Source: Streptomyces carminius (GTDB lineage: Bacteria > Actinomycetota > Actinomycetes > Streptomycetales > Streptomycetaceae). Taken from it: a DNA stretch of 57,920 bases. Positions 41,057-52,873 of the stretch are shown piece by piece (the first letter of the stretch is position 1; the number at the start of each line of letters is the position of its first letter). The stretch is taken from assembly GCF_002794255.1 (NCBI RefSeq), contig NZ_PGGW01000068.1, positions 88,548 through 146,467 of the forward strand, read 5' to 3'. The notes under the pieces are model-generated. The model did not search any database and was not told where the DNA came from. It saw nothing but the letters and a program-made list of their open reading frames with translations. A program made the translations under genes and the position numbers.

Positions 41057-42810
41057 CAGTACTTACGCTCCATCGGCTGGTAGCGAGTCTGCACGACCGG
41101 CTTGTAGTCCAGCCGGATCGACTCGGCGCCGTCGTCGGCGACCTCGCGGTACGCCATCGTGTGACGCATGAAGTTGACGTCGTCGCGGTTCGGGTAGTCC
41201 TCGCGGTAGTGACCGCCGCGCGACTCCTTGCGGGCCAGCGCGGAGACCGCCGTCACCTCGGCCAGGTCGAGCAGGTTGCCCAGCTCGATGGCCTCCAGCA
41301 GGTCGGTGTTGAACCGCTTGCCCTTGTCCTGCACCGACACGTTCCGGTACCGCTTGCGCAGGGCGCCGATCTCCTCGACGGCCTCCTTCAGCGTCTGCTC
41401 GGTGCGGAAGACCATGACGTTCTTGTCCATGGTCTCCTGGAGCGCCTTGCGGATCTCGGTGACCCGCTCGGTGCCCTCCGAGGAGCGCAGCGCCTCGACC
41501 TGGCCGACGACGAAGGAGGCCGGGTCCTCCGGCAGCTCGACGTGGTCGGCGGTGGCGGCGTACTGGGCGGCGGCGACGCCCGCCCGGCGGCCGAAGACGT
41601 TGATGTCCAGCAGCGAGTTGGTGCCCAGCCGGTTGGCGCCGTGCACCGACACGCAGGCGACCTCGCCGGCCGCGTACAGGCCCGGCACCACCGTGGTGTT
41701 GTCGGCCAGCACCTCGCCCATGACGTTGGTCGGGATGCCGCCCATCGCGTAGTGCGCGGTCGGCTGGATCGGGATCGGGTCGGTGTACGGCTCGATGCCC
41801 AGGTAGGTGCGCGCGAACTCGGTGATGTCCGGCAGCTTGGCGTCGAGCTGCTCCGGCGGCAGGTGGGTGAGGTCCAGGAAGACGTGGTCGCCCTCGGGGC
41901 CGCAGCCGCGCCCCTCGCGGATCTCGGTGTAGATCGAGCGGGAGACCACGTCGCGCGAGGCCAGGTCCTTCATGACGGGCGCGTACTTCTCCATGAAGCG
42001 CTCGCCGTCCTTGTTGCGCAGGATGCCGCCCTCGCCGCGGGCGCCCTCGGTGAGCAGGATGCCCATGCGCCAGATGCCGGTCGGGTGGAACTGGAAGAAC
42101 TCCATGTCCTCCAGTGGCAGGCCCCGGCGGAACGCGGCGGCCTGGCCGTCCCCGGTGAGGGTGTGCGCGTTGGAGGTGACCTTGAAGAACTTGCCGCTGC
42201 CGCCCGAGGCGAAGACCACGGCCTTCGCCTGGAAGACGTGGATCTCGCCGGTGGCCAGCTCGTAGGCGACGACGCCCGCGGTCCGCTTGACCCCGTCCAC
42301 CTCGGCGAGCAGCAGGTCCAGGACGTAGAACTCGTTGTAGAACTCCACGCCCTCCTTGACGCAGTTCTGGTACAGCGTCTGGAGGATCATGTGGCCGGTG
42401 CGGTCGGCCGCGTAGCAGGAGCGGCGCACCGGGGCCTCGCCGTGGCTGCGGGAGTGGCCGCCGAAGCGGCGCTGGTCGATCCGCCCCTCCGGCGTCCGGT
42501 TGAACGGCAGACCCATCTTCTCCAGGTCGAGGACGGCGTCGATGGCCTCCTTCGCCAGGATCTCGGCGGCGTCCTGGTCGACCAGGTAGTCACCGCCCTT
42601 GACCGTGTCGAAGGTGTGCCACTCCCAGTTGTCCTCCTCGACGTTGGCCAGGGCCGCGGCCATGCCGCCCTGGGCGGCGCCGGTGTGGGAGCGGGTGGGG
42701 AAGAGCTTGGTCAGCACGGCGGTACGGCTGCGCTTCGTCGCCTCGATGGCGGCGCGCATCCCGGCGCCGCCGGCGCCGACGATGACGGTGTCGTACTTGT
42801 GGATCTGCAT
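41056..42810 (-). CDS. sdhA: Succinate dehydrogenase flavoprotein subunit
   Basis: The protein is 584 aa, starting MQIHKYDTVIVGAGGAGMRA (FAD dinucleotide fold). The flavinylation histidine is in SHTGAAQGGMAAAL. Active-site elements include QFHPTGI, THLPPEQL, PTAHYAMGGIPTN and HGANRLGTNSLLD. The C-terminal RGGHYREDYPNRDD block is typical. It oxidises succinate to fumarate on the inner face of the membrane. It has a 23-bp gap from sdhD and is co-transcribed as sdhC-D-A-B. Confidence 0.98.
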   Translation of the reverse strand: MQIHKYDTVIVGAGGAGMRAAIEATKRSRTAVLTKLFPTRSHTGAAQGGMAAALANVEEDNWEWHTFDTVKGGDYLVDQDAAEILAKEAIDAVLDLEKMGLPFNRTPEGRIDQRRFGGHSRSHGEAPVRRSCYAADRTGHMILQTLYQNCVKEGVEFYNEFYVLDLLLAEVDGVKRTAGVVAYELATGEIHVFQAKAVVFASGGSGKFFKVTSNAHTLTGDGQAAAFRRGLPLEDMEFFQFHPTGIWRMGILLTEGARGEGGILRNKDGERFMEKYAPVMKDLASRDVVSRSIYTEIREGRGCGPEGDHVFLDLTHLPPEQLDAKLPDITEFARTYLGIEPYTDPIPIQPTAHYAMGGIPTNVMGEVLADNTTVVPGLYAAGEVACVSVHGANRLGTNSLLDINVFGRRAGVAAAQYAATADHVELPEDPASFVVGQVEALRSSEGTERVTEIRKALQETMDKNVMVFRTEQTLKEAVEEIGALRKRYRNVSVQDKGKRFNTDLLEAIELGNLLDLAEVTAVSALARKESRGGHYREDYPNRDDVNFMRHTMAYREVADDGAESIRLDYKPVVQTRYQPMERKY

Positions 42811-42833
42811 GAGTTAACGCCTCAGCCCCGGCT

Positions 42834-43265
42834 CTAGCGGATGTTCGGGTCGAAGGTGAAGATCACCAGCGTGCCCAGCAGGACGGTGAACACCGTGGCG
42901 GTGTACAGCAGCATCTTCAGCCAGAAGCGGGTGCTGTCCCGTTCGGCGTAGTCGTTGATGACGGTCCGCAGGCCGTTGGCGCCGTGCAGCATCGCCAGCC
43001 ACAGCATCAGCAGGTCCCAGGTCATCCAGAACGGCGATGCCCAGCGGCCGGCCACGAAGGCGAAGTTGATCTTGCTGACGCCGCCGTCGAGGACGAGCTG
43101 GATCAGCAGGTGGCCGATCACCAGCGCGACCAGCACGATGCCGGACAGTCGCATGAAGAGCCAGGCGTGCAGCTCGAAGTTGCCGCGCGTGGCCCTGGGG
43201 GTCCTGCCGGTGCGGGCCCGGGGCGGCTCGATGACCGGTGCGGGGTTGTCTACGTCGAAGGCCAT
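42834..43265 (-). CDS. sdhD: Succinate dehydrogenase membrane anchor subunit D
   Basis: The protein is 143 aa from ATG 43265. Three hydrophobic helices are present: LSGIVLVALVIGHLLIQLVLD, MTWDLLMLWLAMLHGANGLRTV and FWLKMLLYTATVFTVLLGTLVIF. Histidines in HLLIQ and MLHGANGLR are candidate haem ligands, the second within the conserved HGxxGLR motif. With SdhC it anchors SdhAB and forms the quinone site. Only 3 bp separate it from sdhC. Confidence 0.93.
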   Translation of the reverse strand: MAFDVDNPAPVIEPPRARTGRTPRATRGNFELHAWLFMRLSGIVLVALVIGHLLIQLVLDGGVSKINFAFVAGRWASPFWMTWDLLMLWLAMLHGANGLRTVINDYAERDSTRFWLKMLLYTATVFTVLLGTLVIFTFDPNIR

Positions 43266-43268
43266 GCC

Positions 43269-43649
43269 TCAGCTCCCGAACAGTTCGTTCGCGGCGTGTC
43301 CGAGGACCGGGTAGATCGCCCCGGCCATCAGCACGATCCAGATGCCCATCACGGCCCACAGCATCTGCCGCTGGTACTTGGTGCCCTTCGACCAGAAGTC
43401 GACGGCGACCACGCGCAGACCGTTGAGGGCGTGGAACAGGACGGCGGCCACCAGGCCGTATTCCATCAGCGCGACGATCGGAGTCTTGTAGACCTCCACG
43501 GTCTCGTCGTACGCCTCCGGGGAGACACGGACCAGCGAGGTGTCCAGGACGTGCACGAACAGGAAGAAGAAGATGAGGACCCCGGTGACTCGGTGAGCCA
43601 CCCAGGACCACATGCCTTCCCGGCCGCGGTAAAGCGTTCCAGCCGGCAC
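43269..43649 (-). CDS. sdhC: Succinate dehydrogenase cytochrome b subunit
   Basis: The protein is 126 aa from GTG 43649, preceded by GGAGG at the right distance; an upstream in-frame ATG (43721) has no such site. It starts VPAGTLYRGREGMWSWVAHRVTG, typical of actinobacterial SdhC. Three helices with His in AHRVTGVLIFFFLFVHV and in LFHALNGLRVVAVD supply haem and quinone contacts. It is the first gene of the operon; TACCAT about 85 bp upstream is only a weak -10 candidate. Confidence 0.93.
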   Translation of the reverse strand: MPAGTLYRGREGMWSWVAHRVTGVLIFFFLFVHVLDTSLVRVSPEAYDETVEVYKTPIVALMEYGLVAAVLFHALNGLRVVAVDFWSKGTKYQRQMLWAVMGIWIVLMAGAIYPVLGHAANELFGS

Positions 43650-43782
43650 GGAAAATCCTCCGGGAGCGGGTACGGGGCCGGCCGGCTTCGTGTCGGTCTG
43701 GCCCGGCCGGATACGGTTCACCGGCCGTCTGCCATGGTATCGACGCCCTGTCGGTTCTCTTCGCCCGGGGGTCCAGGTGTGA

Positions 43783-44394
43783 TCAATCAGGCACGGACGG
43801 GCTAGGAGCTCCGTCGGCGCCGCCTCCCGGCCGGGCGGCCCGGTGATCTTCCCGGCGGCCGGGGCGCCGGACCGGATGCCCCTCCCGGACCAGCCGCAGC
43901 AGCCGGCCGCGCGCGATGCGCCGCAGCTCGTCGGCGGCGACGGCGCGCTCCCGTTCCGGCTCGTTGCCCAGCCGGCCGTGGAGCGCGGCCAGCACGTGCC
44001 CGAGGGCCTCCTCCTCGCGGACGCCGTCCACGCACAGCACGAAGACGTAGCCGAACCGGCTCTCGTAGGCGGCGTGCGCGGCGCGCAGCGCCGTGTGCGC
44101 GGCGAGCGTGCCGGAGACGGGGTGCCCGCCGTACAGCAGCTCCCCGTAGCCCGGGCCGCCGGCGGCCTCCCGGGCCAGCGCCTCGGTCAGGTCCTCGTCG
44201 GTGAGGTCGTAGCCGGCCTCGTCGGCGGCGGCGAGCAGCGACTCCAGATCCGGGTACGGGCGGTGGGCGGCGATGTCACGGGCCCAGCGCCGGCTGCCGC
44301 AGCAGGCGAGCAGGGCCGCCGTGAGATCGGCCGCCGGGGCGGTGTTGAGGCGGTGGAGCGGCGTTGCCTCGCTTCGCTGAGGGGGCAGGCGCAT
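43783..44394 (-). CDS. uraD: OHCU decarboxylase (ureidoimidazoline decarboxylase)
   Basis: The protein is 203 aa from ATG 44394 (GAGGAG upstream). It decarboxylates 2-oxo-4-hydroxy-4-carboxy-5-ureidoimidazoline to S-allantoin in urate breakdown. Features: LNTAPAADLTAALLACCGSRRWA, AAHRPYPDLESLLAAADEA, and AAYESRFGYVFVLCVDGVREEEAL, the conserved FGYVF block. The canonical HPxIG active-site motif is replaced by GHPVSG, as in other actinobacterial members from memory. The C-terminal 30 residues are Arg/Gly-rich. No other purine-catabolism gene is in the window. Confidence 0.8.
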   Translation of the reverse strand: MRLPPQRSEATPLHRLNTAPAADLTAALLACCGSRRWARDIAAHRPYPDLESLLAAADEAGYDLTDEDLTEALAREAAGGPGYGELLYGGHPVSGTLAAHTALRAAHAAYESRFGYVFVLCVDGVREEEALGHVLAALHGRLGNEPERERAVAADELRRIARGRLLRLVREGHPVRRPGRREDHRAARPGGGADGAPSPSVPD

Positions 44395-44564
44395 GGGCTC
44401 CTCGGGCGCGGGGAGACGTCTGGGACGTCGCGGGATACGGGGAGGACGGCAGGACCGTGACGGTCCCGCGGGGCGGACCGGTGCCGGCGGGCGGCGGGGT
44501 CCACCGGCCGAGAGGGACTCCTGGTGGACGAGGTGACTGTGGGACGGGAGATGTCGCAAAGGTA

Positions 44565-44595
44565 ACGATACGTGAGAGCGCACACCTGAGGTCAG
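44565..44595 (-). promoter_or_regulatory. Weak promoter candidate for uraD
   Basis: On the minus strand CTGACC, 19 bp, TATCGT. It would give a leader of about 160 nt. The spacing is long, so confidence is low. The 348-bp gap (44395-44742) otherwise contains only this element, a 9-bp hairpin (44696-44715) and a TAGCCT (44682-44687) facing the hexosaminidase gene. Confidence 0.25.
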
Positions 44596-44742
44596 CGGGT
44601 TTTCACCCGGACGGTAGGGGGCGCAGGCGCATGGTTGACGGATGGACCTCGGTAGCGGGCAAGGTGGCCGTCCGGGGGACGTAGCCTCCGGAACGGGAGC
44701 GCCGCACGGCGCTCCGGAAACACCGGGCGCACCGGGCACGTC

Positions 44743-46506
44743 ATGAGGAAGAAGTCGTTGGGCAGGCACTCCGCAGGAAAAAGGGCCGGGGACAGGGCCG
44801 GGGAAACAGCGGGCGGGACCGACGGGAAGGCCGGCGGGAAGGCCGGCGGGAAGGCCGGCGGGGCACCGCGCCGGAGGACGCGGCGGAGGACGCCGGCGGG
44901 CGGCCGGCGGCCCCTGCTGGTCGCGGCCGTGGCCGCCGCGGCCGCGCTGGCGGTGGTGGCCGTCGTCCTCGCCGTACTGCCCGGCGGGTCACCGGACCGT
45001 GCCCCCGGCGGCACCCGGGACACCGCCGGGGACGCCCCCCGGGTCCCCGCCGTGGCCCTGCCCGCGGCGCCCGGCACCGTCCCCGCCGTACGGCAGTGGA
45101 CGCCCGAGCCGGGACTGGGCTGGCAGCCCGGCCCGCGCACCCGGGTGGTGGCCGATCCCGGCGGCGCGCTGGCCGACGAGGCGGAACTGCTCGCCGGTGA
45201 GCTGGACCTCGCGCACTCGGACGGTCCCGCCGGGCCCGGTGACATCGAACTCGTCCTGGACCCCGAGGTCCCCGGGGAGCGCGTCCGGGGCTCCGAGGGC
45301 TACGAGCTGACCGCCGCCTTCGGCCGGGTCACCGTCACCGGCCGCACCGAGGCCGGGGTCTTCTACGGGACCCGCACCCTGAAGCAGGCACTCCGCGGCG
45401 GCGGCCGGATCCCGGCGGGCACCGTCCGGGACTGGCCCGACCGCCCGCAGCGCGGCCTGATGATCGACATCGCGCGCAAGCACTTCAGCGCCGCCTGGAT
45501 CGAGGACCGCGTCCGCGAGATGGCCGACCTCAAACTCAACCAGCTCCAGCTCCACCTCTCCGACGACCAGGCGTTCCGCGTCGAGAGCGAGAGCCACCCC
45601 GAGGTCGTCTCCGACCCGCACCTGACCAAGGCGGAGCTGCGCCGGATCATCGAGCTCGCCAACTCCCGGCACATCGCCGTCATCCCGGAGATCGACTCGC
45701 CCGGCCACCTCGACGCGGTGCTCGACGCCCACCCCGGGCTGCGGCTGCGCGACGCCGACGGCGACCCGGTGCGCGGCGCGATCGACATCGCCGACCCGCG
45801 CGCCGCCGAGCTGGTGGACGACCTGCTGCGCGAGTACGCCCCCCTCTTCCGCGACCAGCCCGGCGACGGTCCGTACTGGCATCTGGGCGGCGACGAGTAC
45901 CTGGCGCTGATGCGCTCCGATCCCGAGGCCGCGTTCCCCGAGCTGGCCGCGGCCGCCCGCCGGGAGCACGGCCGCGGGGCCGGCGTGGCGGACCTGGCCG
46001 CGGCCTGGCTCAACGACCGCGCCGAGACGGTGCGCGAGGCGGGCTTCGTCCCGCAGGTGTGGAACGACGGGCAGCACCGCGGCGGCGAGGTCCGTCCCAG
46101 CCGCCCCCGGCAGGTGGCCTACTGGACGGGCAAGGAGATCGGCGCCCGGCCGCCGGCGGAGTACCTGAAGGAGGGCTGGGAGGTGGTCAACCTCAACGAC
46201 GAGTACCTCTACTACGTGCTCGGCGAGCCGCACCAGTTCGTGTACCCGACCGGCGAGCGCATCTACGAGGAGTGGACCCCGGCCGTGCTGCGCGGCAGCG
46301 AGCCGGTGCCCGCCGAGCTCGCGGAGCAGGTGGTGGGCGCCCGGCTGGCCGTGTGGTGCGACCTGGCCGGGGCCCAGACCCCCGCCCAGGTCGCCGACGG
46401 CATCCGGCTGCCGCTGCGGGCCCTGGCCCAGAAGGTGTGGGACCCGCAGCCGCCCGCCCTTCAGTGGGCGGACTTCCGGCGGCTGGCCGGACGGGTCGCC
46501 CCCTGA
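44743..46506 (+). CDS. Membrane-anchored beta-N-acetylhexosaminidase (GH20)
   Basis: The protein is 587 aa from ATG 44743. A basic head with Lys-Ala-Gly-Gly repeats precedes one membrane helix (about 58-80) without a lipobox, so it is a type II anchored enzyme facing outside. The GH20b domain lies around 120-225 and the catalytic TIM barrel from about 230. RGLMIDIARKHFSAAWIEDRV and NQLQLHLSDDQAFRVES are typical, and the catalytic pair is Asp384-Glu385 in HLGGDEYL. It removes terminal GlcNAc/GalNAc from chitin fragments or glycans. No DasR-type site was found upstream. No ribosome site is obvious. Confidence 0.94.
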   Translation: MRKKSLGRHSAGKRAGDRAGETAGGTDGKAGGKAGGKAGGAPRRRTRRRTPAGGRRPLLVAAVAAAAALAVVAVVLAVLPGGSPDRAPGGTRDTAGDAPRVPAVALPAAPGTVPAVRQWTPEPGLGWQPGPRTRVVADPGGALADEAELLAGELDLAHSDGPAGPGDIELVLDPEVPGERVRGSEGYELTAAFGRVTVTGRTEAGVFYGTRTLKQALRGGGRIPAGTVRDWPDRPQRGLMIDIARKHFSAAWIEDRVREMADLKLNQLQLHLSDDQAFRVESESHPEVVSDPHLTKAELRRIIELANSRHIAVIPEIDSPGHLDAVLDAHPGLRLRDADGDPVRGAIDIADPRAAELVDDLLREYAPLFRDQPGDGPYWHLGGDEYLALMRSDPEAAFPELAAAARREHGRGAGVADLAAAWLNDRAETVREAGFVPQVWNDGQHRGGEVRPSRPRQVAYWTGKEIGARPPAEYLKEGWEVVNLNDEYLYYVLGEPHQFVYPTGERIYEEWTPAVLRGSEPVPAELAEQVVGARLAVWCDLAGAQTPAQVADGIRLPLRALAQKVWDPQPPALQWADFRRLAGRVAP

Positions 46507-46511
46507 ACCGC

Positions 46512-46550
46512 CGTCCCGCGTCCCGGGGCGGCCCGGCGGGGCGCGGGACG
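46512..46550. terminator. Hairpin between the convergent hexosaminidase and ABC permease genes
   Basis: A 9-bp stem CGTCCCGCG (46512-46520) with its complement at 46542-46550, around a GC-rich loop. It fills the 48-bp gap and can serve both genes. Confidence 0.5.
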
Positions 46551-46554
46551 TCCC

Positions 46555-47456
46555 TCAGGACACGATGTCCTTGCTCCGGAAGTGCCGGAAGGCCAGCGCG
46601 AACAGCACCAGCGCGTACGCCACCGAGACCGACGCGCCGCGCAGCATCCCGTCCCACTCCAGCCCGCCCTGGAAGACGTCCACCCAGGCGTACTGCCAGT
46701 GCGCGGGCAGCAGCTCGCGCCAGTCGCCCAGCGCGGTGACCGCGTCCAGGATGTTGCCGGCGATCGTCAGCCCGATCGCGCCGCCCACCGCGCCCAGCGG
46801 CGCGTCGGTGACCGTCGACAGCCAGAACGCCAGCGCGGCCGTGACAAGCTGCGCGGTGAAGATGTAGGCCACGGCGATCCCCAGCCGGACCACCGCCTCA
46901 CCGGCCGGCAGCGTCCCGCCGGTGGGCAGCGTCAGCGGCCCCCAGCCGTACGCCACCGCGCCCGCCGCCAGCGCCACCAGCGGCAGCAGCACCATCGCGG
47001 CGGCGCTGAAGGCCAGTGCCACGGCGAGCTTGCTCAGCAGCAGCCGGGAGCGGGGCACCGGGGCGGCCAGCAGATAGCGCAGCGAGGACCAGCCAGCCTC
47101 GGCGGCCACCGTGTCGCCGCAGAACAGCGCCACCGGCACCACCAGCAGGAAGCCGGCCGAGACGAACAGCGCCATGGCGGCGAAGTTGGCGCCCGAGGCG
47201 GTGGCGGTGTCCATCAGGTTGATCCGCTGCCCGCCCTGCTCCGGCTCGCCGCCGATCGCGAAGGCCGCGATCAGCACGAACGGCAGGGCGGCCAGGATCA
47301 GCCCGGTCACCAGGGTGCGGCGGCGCCGCAGCTGCCGCACCGCCTCCACCCGCAGCGGCAGGGTCCGCCGCGGCCGGTAGCCGGGCGCGGCCTCCCCGGC
47401 GGGGGGTGGCGGGGCCGCCGGGGCCGTGTCGGAGGTGGGCGGGGAAGTGGACGCGG

Positions 47457-47460
<4 letters not shown>
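46555..47460 (-). CDS. ABC transporter permease
   Basis: The protein is 301 aa; the ATG overlaps the preceding gene's stop (ATGA). A Pro/Ala-rich 40-residue head precedes six hydrophobic helices, beginning TLVTGLILAALPFVLIAAFAI and ending VAYALVLFALAFRHF. GWSSLRYLLAAPVPRSRLLLSKLAV is the cytoplasmic loop typical of ABC-2/NatB-like permeases. It is the membrane partner of the ATPase domain encoded just upstream. The substrate is unknown; the hydrolase fused to the ATPase may act on it or on a related outside molecule. Confidence 0.88.
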
Positions 47461-50249
<2,789 letters not shown>

Positions 50250-50255
50250 GGCCCG

Positions 50256-50261
50256 ACCCTA
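50256..50261 (-). promoter_or_regulatory. -10 element placing a leaderless start on the hydrolase-ABC gene
   Basis: TAGGGT on the minus strand, 6 bp before the ATG at 50249. There is no ribosome site and no clear -35. Confidence 0.35.
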
Positions 50262-50379
50262 CGGCGTGCGGAAACGGACCCGTGGTGCCCCCGGGAGGAT
50301 CCACGGCTCCTTCCGGGGACGCAGGGCGCACCGGCCGCGTACTGCCACGGCAGTACGCGGGGTGCCCCGGGGCGCGGGC

Positions 50380-51534
50380 TCAGCGCTCCCGCGCGGCGTC
50401 CCGCGGGCCGGTCACGGGGTGGTCCGGACGGCCGTGGGCGGCCTGCGGCGCGGCGCCGCCGCCCGGCTTGCCGCCGGCGTTGCCGTTGTTCCCGCTGTCC
50501 GGGGCGCCGTTTCCGTTGCCCTGGTTGCCGTTGCCGTTGTTGCCATGGCCCGGCTTGCCGTTACCGTTCCCCGGGTTGCCGTTACCGTTGCCCTGATTGC
50601 CGTTTCCGTTGCCCGGGTTTCCGCCGTTCCGGCCGCCGTTGTTCTGCCCCGCGCCGCCGGGGTTCTGGGGGTTGCCGTTGTCCGTGCCGCCACTGTTCGC
50701 GTTGCCCGGGTTCCCGTTGGCGTTCCCAGGATTGCCGTTGGCGTTGCCGGGGTTGCCGTTGGCGTTCCCGCTGTCTCCGGCGTTGCCGCTGTTTCCGGCG
50801 TTGCCGTTGGCGTTCCCGTTGCCCCGGTTCCCGCCGCCGGGAGCGGATCCGGCCGGGAGCGCGTTCAGCAGTTCCGCGCAGTAGGCGTCGACCCTGTCGC
50901 TGCCGCCCGCGGCTGCGACCAGCGGCTTTCCGGGCCTGGCCGAGGGCTTCTCCTGGTGGGACCGGCACAGCCTCACCAGCTTCGGCGAGGCGCTCGGCCG
51001 GGCGTCGCCGGAGGCGCCGGAGTGCGGCTGCGCCGAGGCGGAGTTCCTTCCGGCCGGGACACCGCCCGGGGCCGGAGCCGTCTCCGCCGGTGCCGGGGAG
51101 GAGTCGGCTCTCCCGTCCGGGCCGTCGTCGCCCAGGAACGCCACCCCGCCGGCCGCCACCGCCACGCCGCTGCCCAGAACGGCGGCCACGACCACGCCGA
51201 GTGCCCCCGTACGCGGCCGGCCCAGGCGCCGGGCCAGCCGGGCCAGGCGGCCCCGGACGCCGTCCGGCTCCGCGGGGGGAGCCGCCGCCCGCTCCGCGCG
51301 GGCGGCCAGGAAGGCGGCCACCGCCATCTCCTCGCCCCGGTGCCCGTCGGCGCCGGAGGGCGGTTCCGCCATGGTGTTGAGGAGGGCCGCCAGGGCGCGA
51401 AGGCTTTGGTCCGACGGCTGGTCGGCCTGGCCCCGGCGGCCGGAACCCGCTCTGCCGCCCTCCGCGATCAGACGGCGCAGTACGGCCTCGTCCACACGGG
51501 CGCCTTCGTCCCCGTCCCGCATCAGGTCGTTCAC
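50380..51534 (-). CDS. Membrane anti-sigma-like protein with an Asn/Gly-rich C-terminal repeat domain
   Basis: The protein is 384 aa from GTG 51534, overlapping the sigma gene's stop (GTGA); ATG 51522 is an alternative. Residues 1-95 are cytoplasmic and helical (VLRRLIAEGG; RALAALLNTM; GEEMAVAAFLAAR). One membrane helix follows (about 108-130, GALGVVVAAVLGSGVAVAAGG). Outside, VRLCRSHQE...AAAGGSDRVDAYC carries a conserved cysteine pair, then about 130 residues of NGN/GNANG/NPG repeats. Head and cysteine domain match the protein at 53822-55048. By position it should bind and control the sigma factor; the repeat domain may extend into the wall. Confidence 0.8.
   Translation of the reverse strand: MNDLMRDGDEGARVDEAVLRRLIAEGGRAGSGRRGQADQPSDQSLRALAALLNTMAEPPSGADGHRGEEMAVAAFLAARAERAAAPPAEPDGVRGRLARLARRLGRPRTGALGVVVAAVLGSGVAVAAGGVAFLGDDGPDGRADSSPAPAETAPAPGGVPAGRNSASAQPHSGASGDARPSASPKLVRLCRSHQEKPSARPGKPLVAAAGGSDRVDAYCAELLNALPAGSAPGGGNRGNGNANGNAGNSGNAGDSGNANGNPGNANGNPGNANGNPGNANSGGTDNGNPQNPGGAGQNNGGRNGGNPGNGNGNQGNGNGNPGNGNGKPGHGNNGNGNQGNGNGAPDSGNNGNAGGKPGGGAAPQAAHGRPDHPVTGPRDAARER
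50463..50845 (-). repeat. Low-complexity Asn-Gly coding repeat
   Basis: Short GGNAAC-type units code for runs of Asn-Gly-Asn-Pro-Gly, for example NANGNPGNANGNPGN. Units are 5-7 codons and imperfect. This is a coding repeat, not a CRISPR: there are no spacers. Confidence 0.85.
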
Positions 51535-52163
51535 CTCCGTACCGCCGTTGCCTCGGGTCGCTCCATCAACCGGGCCAGTTTCTTCAGGCCGCGTGACAGC
51601 GCCATCGCCACCGCTCCCGGTCTCTTGCCGAGGATCTCGGCAGTGCTCCTCGTGTCCAGGTCCAGGACCACCCTCAGCAGGACCGCCTCCGCCTGCGGGC
51701 CGGGCAGGGTGGAGACGAGAGAGACGATCTCACGCGTCGACAGTTCGGCTCCGGCCACCTCCGCCGTGTCCACCGTGCTTCCCCCGCAGGGGGCACCGGA
51801 CGTCCGCGGTTCGGGTAACTCCTCGGTCGGTACGGTGATTTCCTGTACCCGCCTCCTTCTGCGGCGCAACACGTCCCGGGCCCGGTTGCGGGTCACCGCC
51901 AGGGCGAAGCGGCGGAACGCGGCGCCGTCCCCCTCGAAGCGCAGGACGTCCCGGGCTATCTGTAACCAGGTCTCGGCCACCACGTCCTCGGCGTCCTGGC
52001 CGACGATGACGGCCGCGTAGCGGAGGAGCTCGGGGTTGAGGGACCGGTAGACGGCGCGGAAGGCCGCCTCGTCGCCCTGCTGGGCGCCGACGACCGCAGC
52101 GCTCAGGTCCCCGAGGGGCTCCGGGGACACACCGTTGCCGCCGCAATGCGCCGCATCACTCAC
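51531..52163 (-). CDS. ECF RNA polymerase sigma factor (pair 1)
   Basis: The protein is 210 aa from GTG 52163, preceded by GGAAGGA. Region 2 reads VVGAQQGDEAAFRAVYRSLNPELLRYA...QDAEDVVAETWLQIARDVLRF, then RFALAVTRNRARDVLRRRRRR, the 2.4 segment. Region 4 reads LVSTLPGPQAEAVLLRVVLDLDTRSTAEILGKRPGAVAMALSRGLKKLARL. It shares the family and several blocks (WLQIARD, LGKRPGAV) with the sigma gene at 53160-53825. Its translation-coupled neighbour is the membrane anti-sigma-like protein. Confidence 0.93.
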   Translation of the reverse strand: MSDAAHCGGNGVSPEPLGDLSAAVVGAQQGDEAAFRAVYRSLNPELLRYAAVIVGQDAEDVVAETWLQIARDVLRFEGDGAAFRRFALAVTRNRARDVLRRRRRRVQEITVPTEELPEPRTSGAPCGGSTVDTAEVAGAELSTREIVSLVSTLPGPQAEAVLLRVVLDLDTRSTAEILGKRPGAVAMALSRGLKKLARLMERPEATAVRR

Positions 52164-52801
52164 GGACGCGATCCTTCCACGCCCGCGAGCGGAGCGTCGA
52201 CACGAGACGGATGCCGGGCGGTAGTTGGCGTGATTTGACCGGTCCGCCGTCCGCGCGCGGTGTTCCCCGGCGCGCACCGTCCGGCGGGACGGCGTCCCAT
52301 CAGGCGCTCCGCGGCAGGCGCCGGCCGGGCGGGGACCGACGCGTTCCGGCCGGAGGTTCTGTGCGCGATGCACCCGTCCCCGGGCGGGGGGCCCCGCGCA
52401 CGGTGCGGACGCGGACGGATTCCGGCGGCGGGAACGGGGGGCCGACACCGCCGCCGTGCCCCGCGGTGTCCGCCGTGAGGCGCGCGGAACGTGCCGGGTG
52501 CCGGGCGCCGCCGTCCTGCCGCCCGGAAGCCCGGTTCTCCTCCGCGAACGCGGGCCGGACCGGCCGGCGCGGGCCTCCCCCCGGCCGTCGCCCGGAACGG
52601 ACGGAACGCGCGGAACGGGGTGTGATCCGTGCCACCCCGGAGCGGGGGAGCCGCGGCCGGACGGGACGCGGGTCCCGGCCCGCCGCCGGACCCTGCCGTG
52701 TCCGGGTTCCGGGCCCCGCGCGGCGGTCGTCCGGTCGGCGGGGACCGGTCGGGAGGAGATCTTCACGAAATGGCCACAAGTCCGGGATGTCGGTGATGTG
52801 T

Positions 52802-52873
52802 GGCGCGGAAGCGCCGCGCCGGACGCGAAGACGGCCGGGGTCGCCACCCCCCACAGGAGAGACCCCGGCCGTC
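52802..52873. ncRNA. Tandem hairpins in a 1-kb non-coding region between two sigma operons
   Basis: Hairpin 1 is 52802-52808 paired with 52814-52820 (7 bp). Hairpin 2 is a perfect 13-bp stem, GACGGCCGGGGTC (52830-52842) with 52861-52873, and an 18-nt loop that contains CACAGGAGA. They lie inside 52164-53159, where no gene can be supported. They could end a small RNA or act as a regulatory element; transcription is not shown, so the ncRNA type is tentative. Confidence 0.3.

Noticed and set aside
41161..42837. 558-codon plus-strand frame opposite sdhA
   Set aside because: High-GC mirror of sdhA; sdhA has every catalytic motif.
44640..44742. DasR operator upstream of the hexosaminidase
   Set aside because: No sequence resembling ACTGGTCTAGACCA was found; only a short hairpin is present.
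50460..50850. CRISPR-like repeat array
   Set aside because: Repeats are in-frame Asn-Gly codons of variable unit length with no unique spacers.
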